Assembly (NCBI GenBank): GCA_025934545.1
Contig: JAICXV010000115.1
Location: forward strand, 1 to 7,042
DNA length: 7,042 nt
Origin: Verrucomicrobiia bacterium
Lineage (GTDB): Bacteria > Verrucomicrobiota > Verrucomicrobiia > Limisphaerales > Palsa-1400
Direction: 5' to 3'
In this document: positions 1-5,412 of the stretch, in pieces
Numbering within the stretch: position 1 is the first letter of the stretch
Layout of the letters: the number at the start of each line of letters is the position of its first letter
Program-made: the position numbers and the translations under genes
Notes under the pieces: model-generated
The model's input: only the letters and a program-made list of their open reading frames with translations
Databases searched by the model: none
What the model was told of the DNA's origin: nothing

Positions 1-160
1 ATTGCTCATTGGCGATTTCATACGGCCGAAAAAACGTCGTGCGATAACCATACCCGGCCACTCGCAAACCGAGTTCCAGGGCCCCCAGCACCAGTAACGG
101 AAGCAGCACCGCCGCTGCCAAGCGGAACAACCACTGTCGACCTGAAGAGCGCGTTTGCAT
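1..160 (-). CDS. N-terminal fragment of a membrane-anchored protein (runs off the left edge)
   Basis: The reverse strand is open from an ATG at 160-158 to the window edge, giving 53 residues with no stop. The N-terminus is basic (residues 1-15 with several Arg), followed by one hydrophobic segment at about residues 12-32 rich in Leu, Ala and Val. After it comes a short ELGLRVAGYGYRTTFF stretch. That arrangement of a signal-anchor followed by Glu-Leu-x-Leu-Arg and an aromatic Gly-Tyr-Gly motif resembles the start of large verrucomicrobial and planctomycete envelope proteins, including SGNH-hydrolase-like and TPR-containing ones; this comparison is from memory and not decisive. The only nearby alternative ATG, at 168, meets a stop after two codons. 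No clear Shine-Dalgarno precedes the start. The gene is divergent from the membrane/TPR gene at 365. The catalytic part, if any, lies outside the window, so the function is unknown. Confidence 0.6.
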   Translation of the reverse strand, partial: MQTRSSGRQWLFRLAAAVLLPLLVLGALELGLRVAGYGYRTTFFRPYEIANEQ

Positions 161-364
161 TATTTCATTTGCGATTAACGGCGGTCATGCGACCGCCATG
201 CGTAAAATTCGTAGGTTGGGTTGCTCCAGAGTTTCGGCCTAAATACTGACGAAAACCAGAACAAAACAGATGAGGGCCAATAAATAGACGAGAAAAATTC
301 CCACTGTTTTATTTCGATAGGCTCGACACGCCGCGCGACTTTTGAAACACTTCGGCCGGAGTTC
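161..364. promoter_or_regulatory. Divergent intergenic spacer with a perfect 7-bp hairpin
   Basis: This 204-base spacer separates two divergent genes and must hold both promoters. No convincing -35/-10 pair was found on either strand. The one clear structure is an inverted repeat, GGCGGTC at 180-186 and GACCGCC at 191-197, with an ATGC loop. It lies 20 bases upstream of the leftward start codon at 160, so it would sit in that gene's 5' leader or act as an operator. It lacks a T-run on either side, so it is not an intrinsic terminator. Before the rightward gene there is a GGAG at 358-361, only three bases from the ATG, which is a short spacing. Confidence 0.4.
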
Positions 365-2290
365 ATGTCCATACGCCAACCGAACGAGCGACGACCTTAC
401 ATCTTGGTTTGCCTTGCCCTTGCTCTGATCACACTGGCGGTTTATTGGCCGATGAAGCAGAACGGCTTCGTCAATTTCGACGATCGCCAATATGTCGTCG
501 AGAATCCGCACGTCACTTCCGGCGTCACCCTTTCCAATATCGTTTGGGCCTTCAAGAGCGGAGAACAGTCGAATTGGCATCCGCTGACCTGGATTTCGCA
601 CATGATTGATTGCCAAATGTTCGGCCTCAATCCCGCCGCTCATCACTTCGTTAATTTGTTTTTTCACATTATCAACACGCTTCTGCTCTTTATAATTTTA
701 AGCGAGCTAACTGGCGGCTTTTGGCGAAGCGCGTTTGTCGCAGCTTTATTTGCGTGGCATCCGATGCACGTCGAATCCGTCGCATGGGCAGCAGAACGCA
801 AAGATGTTCTAAGCGGGTTCTTCTTTCTGCTCACGCTGCTGACGTGGACACAATTCATTCGAAAGTCCAAAATCCAAAGTTCAGACGCCAAAATCTTTTA
901 CGCTTTATCGCTCGTTCTCTTCGCGTGCGGTTTGCTCTCCAAGCCAATGGTTGTAACGCTGCCCTTTGTTCTGTTACTGCTGGATTTTTGGCCGCTGCAA
1001 CGATTCGATGATTTAACGCGCCCCCGATTTGCAAAACTCGTCGTCGAAAAAATCCCGTTTTTCATCCTGTCCGTCACCGGCTCCGTCATAACCTTTCTCG
1101 TCCAACAAAAAGACGCCGTCTGGCAGCCCGCATGGAAAACGCACATCGCAAATATTTTTATTTCGTATGTCCGTTACATTTCCAAGCTGATTTGGCCGAT
1201 GGATTTGTCGGTCATTTATCCGCTACCGCGACAATTGCCAATGCTTCCTGCGATCGGCGCTGCGTTGGTGTTGCTGGTTTTGACCATATTGGTGATTCAG
1301 CAAATGCGTCGGGCTCCATATTTGTTTACCGGTTGGTTTTGGTTTCTCGGCATGATGGTGCCCACCATCGGCATCGTTCAAATCGGTTCCGCCGCGATGG
1401 CCGACCGTTATACCTATTTGCCCGGCATTGGGTTGTTTATCGTCATCACATGGGGCGTCAGCGACTTGCTCAACCGCACACCGCAAGGGAAAAAGTTTCT
1501 GCCCATCACCGCCTCGATCGCCCTCATCTGCTTGCTGGGAGCGACTTATGTTCAAATCGGCTATTGGCAAAGCACCTTGAAATTATTTTATCATGCCGTC
1601 GCTGTCACGACCGACAATTTCTCGGCTGAAAACGTCCTCGGCGAAGCATTTCGCGAAACCGGCGACAACGAGCGCGCGTTGGTTTGCTACTCCAATTCCG
1701 TCGCGGTCGAGCCGAAATTTCCCCCTTCGCAACGCAATCTGGCCGTCTGCCTCCTGGCGCTTGGCCGCACCAATGAAGCGCTCGCCCATTTTCGCATCTG
1801 CGCGCAGTACCCCCATCAGGATGCCGAATACCATTACGCGCTCGCCGGTTATCTCTATCGCTGTGGTGTTGTCGACGAAGCCGCGCAAATGTTGCAGCGG
1901 GTGATTGACGAACAGCCCCAATTTGCTCAGGCGCAAAATTTCTTAGGGTTAATTCTATCGTCGCAGCGAAAATTCGCCGAAGCGTTACCGCATTTTGCGT
2001 CAGCAGCACAACTAAGACCTGGCGATGCAGAGATCCGGTTTAATTACGCTCTTTCCTTGTTGGACAATCACAAACCGGCGGCTGCTGCCGAACGATTTCA
2101 ATCTGAACTCAAGCTTGTCCCCAGCGACGTTCGCGCTCACTACCGTCTGGCACAAGCATTCGCGCAGCAAGATCGTTTTCCCGAAGCCGTTAAAGAATAT
2201 CGCGCGGCAGTTAAACTCGCGCCCCAGTTTGCGAGTGCGCAAAAAGAATTGAATCAACTGCTTGCCGCCCATCCCGAACTGACCAGATAG
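365..2290 (+). CDS. TMTC-like polytopic membrane protein with C-terminal TPR repeats
   Basis: A 641-residue protein in two halves. Residues 1 to about 400 are a polytopic membrane domain with hydrophobic segments near 12-30, 94-115, 147-165, 176-192, 194-211, 231-247, 292-312, 322-340 and 376-395. Residues 421 to about 621 form six 34-residue TPR units (421-454, 455-487, 488-520, 521-554, 555-588, 588-621). The layout matches bacterial relatives of eukaryotic TMTC proteins, which have a GT-C fold. Visible signatures are the acidic pair D39-D40 after the first membrane segment, the position expected for the GT-C catalytic/metal Asp; W71-H72-P73; H132-P133 followed by HVESVAW and ERKDVLS (to residue 150); and MADRYTYLP (345-353). 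A lipid-linked sugar transferase role is plausible by fold but unproven, since many bacterial members have no assigned substrate. The start at 365 has a GGAG only three bases upstream. The gene is convergent with the GH25 gene, and no rightward terminator was seen after its stop. Confidence 0.9.
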   Translation: MSIRQPNERRPYILVCLALALITLAVYWPMKQNGFVNFDDRQYVVENPHVTSGVTLSNIVWAFKSGEQSNWHPLTWISHMIDCQMFGLNPAAHHFVNLFFHIINTLLLFIILSELTGGFWRSAFVAALFAWHPMHVESVAWAAERKDVLSGFFFLLTLLTWTQFIRKSKIQSSDAKIFYALSLVLFACGLLSKPMVVTLPFVLLLLDFWPLQRFDDLTRPRFAKLVVEKIPFFILSVTGSVITFLVQQKDAVWQPAWKTHIANIFISYVRYISKLIWPMDLSVIYPLPRQLPMLPAIGAALVLLVLTILVIQQMRRAPYLFTGWFWFLGMMVPTIGIVQIGSAAMADRYTYLPGIGLFIVITWGVSDLLNRTPQGKKFLPITASIALICLLGATYVQIGYWQSTLKLFYHAVAVTTDNFSAENVLGEAFRETGDNERALVCYSNSVAVEPKFPPSQRNLAVCLLALGRTNEALAHFRICAQYPHQDAEYHYALAGYLYRCGVVDEAAQMLQRVIDEQPQFAQAQNFLGLILSSQRKFAEALPHFASAAQLRPGDAEIRFNYALSLLDNHKPAAAAERFQSELKLVPSDVRAHYRLAQAFAQQDRFPEAVKEYRAAVKLAPQFASAQKELNQLLAAHPELTR

Positions 2291-2374
2291 TCCCTCTCGT
2301 TAATTAACAGATCCCCTGCCGGTGCTCGCCGTTCCTTTCCCGCATTTGACACGCTACAAGGTCTTAACAGCGAC

Positions 2375-2408
2375 AAGAAAAAACCCGCGCGAGCAAACCC
2401 GCGCGGGT
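2375..2408 (-). terminator. Intrinsic terminator of the GH25 gene
   Basis: A perfect 9-bp G+C-rich stem pairs 2383-2391 with 2400-2408 across an 8-base loop. Read leftward it is followed by a T-run with one interruption (complement of 2375-2382). It lies about 30 bases past the stop codon of the leftward GH25 gene at 2440, the expected place for that gene's terminator. Read rightward the stem is followed by GTGTGTAAG, with no T-tract, so it should not serve as a good terminator for the convergent TPR gene. The 11-mer AAACCCGCGCG also occurs twice as a direct repeat (2381-2391 and 2395-2405), and 2398-2407 is itself a 10-base palindrome. Confidence 0.85.
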
Positions 2409-2439
2409 GTGTAAGTAAATAAATTGATTCAGGTGCCGA

Positions 2440-3192
2440 TTAGACGCCCTGCCATGATATCAGTTCGGCGAGTGTGCCGTTGTAGGCGTTGAGATCAACG
2501 TCGCCATTGACGCCGGTGATCGAACCGGTCGAGCTGACTTGCCAATAGGTCCAGCTGTTGGCATTGCAACCGCCACCCCAAACGTTGCAGTTGCAGCACG
2601 TCTGCCACGGATTGCCGGTGTAGAGGTTCTCACCGTTGTAGGCGGCAATGAACGCGCCGAGAGTGATGTTCGCGTTGAGGTGGCATGCGTTGCATGCGCT
2701 GATATAGATCACCGGATTAATGGTCAACGCTGTCTTGGCGTCGACTTGGTTAGCCCATGTGTTGGCCCAATCCGTGTAGCTGCTTTGGCAGCTCACGCCG
2801 TTGAACACTTCGAGGTCGAGCATCGGCATGATCGTTTGGCCGTCATGTTTGATCGTGCCACCAGCGACCGCCCAGAAATGATTGGCTTCTGGGCTGACGC
2901 AGTTCAGTTCCGGATGCGCGAAGTGATACGGCCCCATTTGCAGACCGGCGCTTTTTCCGCGGCTCATGTTGCCGGCGAAATCGGCGTCAGTGAAGCCGGT
3001 GCCTTCGGTGGCTTTGGCAAAAGAAAAGCGAACGCCATCACCGTAGACGCTGGACCAGGTGACGAACCCTTGATGGTTCGACACACCGATGCCGAGAAGA
3101 CTGTGAGTGGTGTTATTGGCACGAGCGCCAACAGCTCCGAACAGAGCTACCGCGACAAACAAACTGAGTGCGGACTGAATAGTATGTTTCAT
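2440..3192 (-). CDS. Secreted GH25 muramidase-like protein with an altered catalytic site
   Basis: A 250-residue protein with a Sec signal peptide (basic start, hydrophobic core 5-22, AxA-type site A23-R24-A25). The remaining ~225 residues match glycoside hydrolase family 25, the Chalaropsis-type muramidases that cleave the MurNAc-GlcNAc bond of peptidoglycan. Landmarks in order: GIGVSNHQG (34-42, family consensus GIDVSxHQG), FAKATEG (58-64), GPYHF (87-91), MLDLE (124-128), WQVSSTG (217-223) and GDVDLN (230-235). D126, E128 (the general acid in characterised members) and D233 are kept. The N-terminal Asp of the GIDVS motif is Gly36, encoded by GGT, so activity may be reduced or lost. Another oddity is a cysteine-rich segment (C167, C170, C199, C200, C202, C209), which suggests disulfides in an exported protein. 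GGAAAG lies about 12 bases before the ATG, a weak ribosome site. The gene stands alone, with its own terminator. It could serve cell-wall remodelling, predation or toxin delivery; nothing nearby decides this. Confidence 0.9.
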   Translation of the reverse strand: MKHTIQSALSLFVAVALFGAVGARANNTTHSLLGIGVSNHQGFVTWSSVYGDGVRFSFAKATEGTGFTDADFAGNMSRGKSAGLQMGPYHFAHPELNCVSPEANHFWAVAGGTIKHDGQTIMPMLDLEVFNGVSCQSSYTDWANTWANQVDAKTALTINPVIYISACNACHLNANITLGAFIAAYNGENLYTGNPWQTCCNCNVWGGGCNANSWTYWQVSSTGSITGVNGDVDLNAYNGTLAELISWQGV

Positions 3193-3450
3193 GTGTTACA
3201 GGGTCTTTCCGTCGTTGCAGGAATGGTTTTTGTTTGCACGGACACGCGCCTCCTGCAAAGGCAAATGAATTCGTGCATTAGCTGCGGTGGTTGGGACATC
3301 GACTAGCATTTACTAATTTCGATTTCAAACAATCAGGCAAAGGCTGAACTAATGTGTAGTTGTTCAATTGACACAACCGTTCTTAGCGACGGACGATTCG
3401 TTCTTGTGTAACTGTGTCTCCGGCGGAACTCTTCTCCTTAAGACCCACAG
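3193..3450. other. Intergenic region upstream of the GH25 gene
   Basis: No credible gene is seen here on either strand. It must hold the leftward promoter of the GH25 gene, but no good -35/-10 pair stands out. There are only minor repeats: ACACAA at 3371-3376 against TTGTGT at 3404-3409, and a CGTTCTT direct repeat about 21 bases apart in the same stretch (near 3378-3405). A rightward TTGACA at 3368-3373 has no acceptable -10 hexamer at 16-18 bases. The longer open frames crossing this region are extensions or shadows of the GH25 gene. Confidence 0.4.
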
Positions 3451-3648
3451 ATGAAAAACTAAAAACTTTGGCCGATCATTCTCTTTTTCTTGACCTCTTG
3501 CGTCCTCGGCACGTTCGCCGCGCCAAAAGATAAACCCAACCTCCGTCCGCCGCGGCGTTGCCATCAGTGATTACCGTTCCCTTGGCTTCGAACTGGCTTG
3601 CCCAAAACAGTGAAGGACGACATGCTCTTGCCTCCTTATGAGTACTGA
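3451..3648 (+). pseudogene. Relic of a signal-peptide-like reading frame with in-frame stops
   Basis: Starting at an ATG at 3451, the frame reads Met-Lys-Asn, then a TAA (3460-3462), then KLWPIILFFLTSCVLGTFAA and PKDKPN. That is a textbook secretion signal: a basic residue, a hydrophobic core and a small-residue cleavage region. It then meets a TGA at 3568-3570, continues open for 25 more codons, and ends at a TGA (3646-3648) that overlaps the aminotransferase start by 11 bases. One base change in the first stop (TAA from TCA or TTA) would restore a normal signal peptide. I infer the decayed start of an exported protein, perhaps once coupled to the aminotransferase. The remaining sequence is too short and altered to name a family. 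It could be a chance hydrophobic frame, and the lack of a Shine-Dalgarno before 3451 weakens the case. Confidence 0.35.
3622..3648 (+). promoter_or_regulatory. Short upstream reading frame overlapping the aminotransferase start
   Basis: An eight-codon frame (Met-Leu-Leu-Pro-Pro-Tyr-Glu-Tyr, stop) has a good Shine-Dalgarno, GAAGGA at 3612-3617, four bases before its ATG. The aminotransferase ATG at 3638 lies inside it and has no purine-rich site of its own. The bases just before that ATG are CCTCCTT (3631-3637), which resemble an anti-Shine-Dalgarno and could pair with the upstream AAGGA (3613-3617). The arrangement suggests translational coupling: ribosomes loaded at 3622 end at 3648 and re-initiate at 3638. 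The frame is the same as that of the relic upstream, so it could also simply be that gene's surviving end. Confidence 0.35.
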
Positions 3649-4951
3649 AAAACTGGCGATTGACGGTGGTTCCAAAGCCGTCCGCGATAAACTTCCCCAC
3701 TGGCCTTCCTTCGACGAAAAGGCCATCAAATCTGTCGAAGAAACTCTTCGCTCCGGCAAAGTAAATTATTGGACCGGCAAAAAGGGCATGGAATTTGAAA
3801 AGCGCTTCGCCGAATGGCAAGGCAGCAAATACGCCATCAGCGTTGCCACAGGCACAGCCGCGTTGCACGTCGGCCTGAGCGTCCTCGGTATCGGGCCTGG
3901 CGACGAAGTCATCGTCCCCAGCTACACTTTCATCGCCAGCAGCTTTTCCATCGTCCAATCCGGCGCAATTCCGCGTTTTGCCGACGTTAATCTCGAAGAC
4001 CACTGCATCAGCATTGAATCCGCTGAAAAACTCGTCAACGAACGCACCAAAGCGATCATGCCGGTGCACCTTTACGGCAACGTCTGCGACATGGACAAAA
4101 TCCGCGCGTTCGCCAAGAAGCACAAACTGTTCGTCATCGAAGACAACGCCGAAGCCTTCGGCGGCGTTTACAAAGGCAAAAAGACCGGCACGCTCGGCGA
4201 CATTGCCGGTTGCAGCTTTTGCCAAAACAAGACATTCACGACCGGCGGCGAAGGCGGCATGGTGACGACGGACAACGAGGATCTCGCCTGGCAGGCGCGC
4301 AGTTTCCGCGACCACGGTTACGACGTCAAAGACCGTCTCAACCTCCTCGAGATGGAGCAAAAACTTTCCTATATCCACAATCGCATCGGCTGGAATTATC
4401 GGATGACCGAAATGCAATCGGCCATCGGTCTTGCCGAAATGGATCGCATGGATAACTGGAACATGCCGCGCCGTCACAAGAACGCGCACATCATCATCGA
4501 CGCCATCAAAGATTTGCCGCAGGTGAAGATCAAACCCGTCGACACGCCCGACCGTAAGAACGGCTGGTTCGTCATGGCCTTTTCCCTCGACATCGAGAAC
4601 ATGAAGTGCGACATCAACCAATTTGTAAAAGCCGCCGGCGCCGAAGGCGCGCCTTGCTGGAAAGTATTCTGGCCGCAATGCCACACCGAACGCGCGTTCA
4701 AGGAAAAGAATGGATTCGGTCGCACCGGCTTTCCGTTCAGCTCGAAGGAATACACGAATCAAAAGGTTGTCGCGTACGACGACGTCGATATCCCGAACGC
4801 CTTGTGGCACCAAACCCACACCTTCACCTGCTTCGCATTCCCGACCTATGAGCCCGTGCACTGCGAACAAGTCGGCGCAGCGTTACGCAAAGTGATTCAA
4901 GCGTACGCAAAATATATGACGAATGACGAAGCTCGAACGACGAAAGAATGA
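3638..4951 (+). CDS. DegT/DnrJ/EryC1/StrS-family PLP-dependent sugar aminotransferase
   Basis: A 437-residue fold-type I aminotransferase. Visible landmarks are SGKVNYWTGKKGMEFE (39-54, the loop near the active site); ATGTAAL (70-76, phosphate-binding region); GPGDEVIVPSYTF (86-98); PVHLYG (142-147); EDNAEAFGG (168-176), with D169 placed to bind the PLP ring nitrogen; and SFCQNKTFTTGGEGGM (193-208), with K198 as the Schiff-base lysine. Family members transfer an amino group, usually from Glu or Gln, to a keto-sugar nucleotide or keto-cyclitol. At ~437 residues it is somewhat longer than the typical 370-400. The ATG at 3638 is the only in-frame start, since a TGA lies upstream at 3611-3613. 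It has no Shine-Dalgarno of its own and overlaps a short upstream frame. The last 11 residues and the lead-in to the stop are encoded by the left arm of the inserted element. The substrate is unknown; the Gfo/Idh neighbour is the probable partner. Confidence 0.93.
   Translation: MSTEKLAIDGGSKAVRDKLPHWPSFDEKAIKSVEETLRSGKVNYWTGKKGMEFEKRFAEWQGSKYAISVATGTAALHVGLSVLGIGPGDEVIVPSYTFIASSFSIVQSGAIPRFADVNLEDHCISIESAEKLVNERTKAIMPVHLYGNVCDMDKIRAFAKKHKLFVIEDNAEAFGGVYKGKKTGTLGDIAGCSFCQNKTFTTGGEGGMVTTDNEDLAWQARSFRDHGYDVKDRLNLLEMEQKLSYIHNRIGWNYRMTEMQSAIGLAEMDRMDNWNMPRRHKNAHIIIDAIKDLPQVKIKPVDTPDRKNGWFVMAFSLDIENMKCDINQFVKAAGAEGAPCWKVFWPQCHTERAFKEKNGFGRTGFPFSSKEYTNQKVVAYDDVDIPNALWHQTHTFTCFAFPTYEPVHCEQVGAALRKVIQAYAKYMTNDEARTTKE
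4916..4948 (+). repeat. Left inverted-repeat arm, inside the aminotransferase 3' end
   Basis: This 33-base arm starts with two tandem copies of the heptamer ATGACGA (4916-4929), followed by AGCTCGA and ACGACGA, so it has a 7-base period. It is in frame with the aminotransferase and encodes Met-Thr-Asn-Asp-Glu-Ala-Arg-Thr-Thr-Lys-Glu, ending directly before the stop codon TGA at 4949. Its partner is 5373-5405. Confidence 0.9.
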
Positions 4952-4969
4952 CTTAAGCACGAATATCGA

Positions 4970-5341
4970 ATGGGAATGAACGCCGACGAACATGCTGAAC
5001 CGCCAAAGTATGATTTGGCGGACCGAACTACGAACTTCGGTAAAGCCGTCATCAGTTTCTGTCTCAAAGTGCCGAAGAGCGCAATCACGACTCCACTGTT
5101 GTCCCAATTAGTTCGAGCTGGAACCAGCGTCGGGGCAAATTATGCGGAAGCCGATGATGCCGTTTCGAAAAAAGAGTTTCGAAACAAAGTCGGCACGTGC
5201 AAAAAAGAAGCGCGCGAAACAAAATATTGGCTCGAAATGATTGTGACAGCAGATCCGAATTCGAAAGCCGAAGCCCGCAAGCTTTGGCAAGAAGCAAAAG
5301 AACTGCATCTCATCTTCGCCGCAATCTGGAGGAAAGGTTAG
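4970..5341 (+). CDS. Four-helix-bundle protein of the S23/23S rRNA intervening-sequence (IVP) family
   Basis: A 123-residue, mostly helical, hydrophilic protein of normal family length. The family core is plain: YDLADRTTNFGKAVISF (14-30, helix 1), LLSQLVRAGTSVGANYAEA (43-61) with the conserved R49, S53, G55, N57 and E60, then KEFRNKVGTCKKEARETKYWL (68-88) with E80, E83, W87 and L88, and a final helix (98-121). Members were first found as ORFs in intervening sequences of 23S rRNA genes; relatives include the Avd accessory protein of diversity-generating retroelements, which forms a basic pentamer and binds nucleic acid. No reverse transcriptase or template repeat is present, so a retroelement is not indicated. 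The gene fills the inverted-repeat unit, starting 18 bases after the aminotransferase stop. An in-frame ATG at 4976 is an alternative start. Function outside rRNA is unknown; RNA or DNA binding is inferred from the family. Confidence 0.9.
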   Translation: MGMNADEHAEPPKYDLADRTTNFGKAVISFCLKVPKSAITTPLLSQLVRAGTSVGANYAEADDAVSKKEFRNKVGTCKKEARETKYWLEMIVTADPNSKAEARKLWQEAKELHLIFAAIWRKG

Positions 5342-5352
5342 ATGTCGATATT

Positions 5353-5405
5353 TAGTCATTCGTCATTTGGACTTCTTTCGTCATTCGAGCTTCGTCATTC
5401 GTCAT
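5353..5405 (+). repeat. Right inverted-repeat arm with TCGTCAT heptamers
   Basis: The heptamer TCGTCAT occurs four times, at 5360-5366, 5378-5384, 5392-5398 and 5399-5405, with a variant TAGTCAT at 5353-5359. Copies sit mostly on a 7-base grid, broken by 11 bases at 5367-5377. Bases 5373-5405 are the near-perfect inverted partner of 4916-4948. The arm ends seven bases before the oxidoreductase ATG and so occupies the place where its ribosome-binding site would be. Confidence 0.9.
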
Positions 5406-5412
5406 TCAAGTT

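Larger units (their letters stand above)
4916..5405 (+). mobile_element. Putative IVS-like element: inverted repeats enclosing an S23-type four-helix gene
   Basis: This 490-bp unit is bounded by 33-bp inverted repeats (4916-4948 and 5373-5405) that differ at one base pair (C4938 against A5383). The similarity goes further inward in patches: AATGACT at 4947-4953 with AGTCATT at 5354-5360, and AATATCGA at 4962-4969 with TCGATATT at 5345-5352. The inner ends therefore fall directly before the ATG (4970) and three bases after the stop (5341) of the enclosed gene. The same family of protein is encoded in intervening sequences of 23S rRNA genes, where terminal inverted repeats form a stem that RNase III trims. 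Here the unit lies between two protein genes. No transposase is present, so movement would have to be supplied in trans or be an old event. No convincing target-site duplication was seen. That it is mobile is an inference. Confidence 0.6.

Noticed and set aside
2375..2408. Bidirectional terminator for both convergent genes
   Set aside because: The rightward side lacks a T-tract, so only leftward termination is supported.
2539..3306. A 255-codon rightward open frame over the GH25 gene
   Set aside because: It is antisense to a gene with a clear signal peptide, GH25 motifs and its own terminator.
3368..3396. Rightward promoter at the TTGACA of 3368-3373
   Set aside because: No -10-like hexamer occurs at 16-18 bases; the region there is G+C-rich (GGACGA).
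3476..4870. A 464-codon open frame on the reverse strand
   Set aside because: It lies antisense to the aminotransferase, whose catalytic motifs are all present. Its composition is that of a shadow frame with no recognisable domain.
4970..5341. Diversity-generating retroelement with an Avd-like protein
   Set aside because: No reverse transcriptase, template repeat or variable repeat is present in the window; family resemblance alone is not enough.
4895..5410. ATTCAAG at 4895-4901 and 5404-5410 as a target-site duplication
   Set aside because: The left copy is 14 bases outside the arm and the right copy overlaps the arm end, so the geometry does not fit and seven bases can match by chance.
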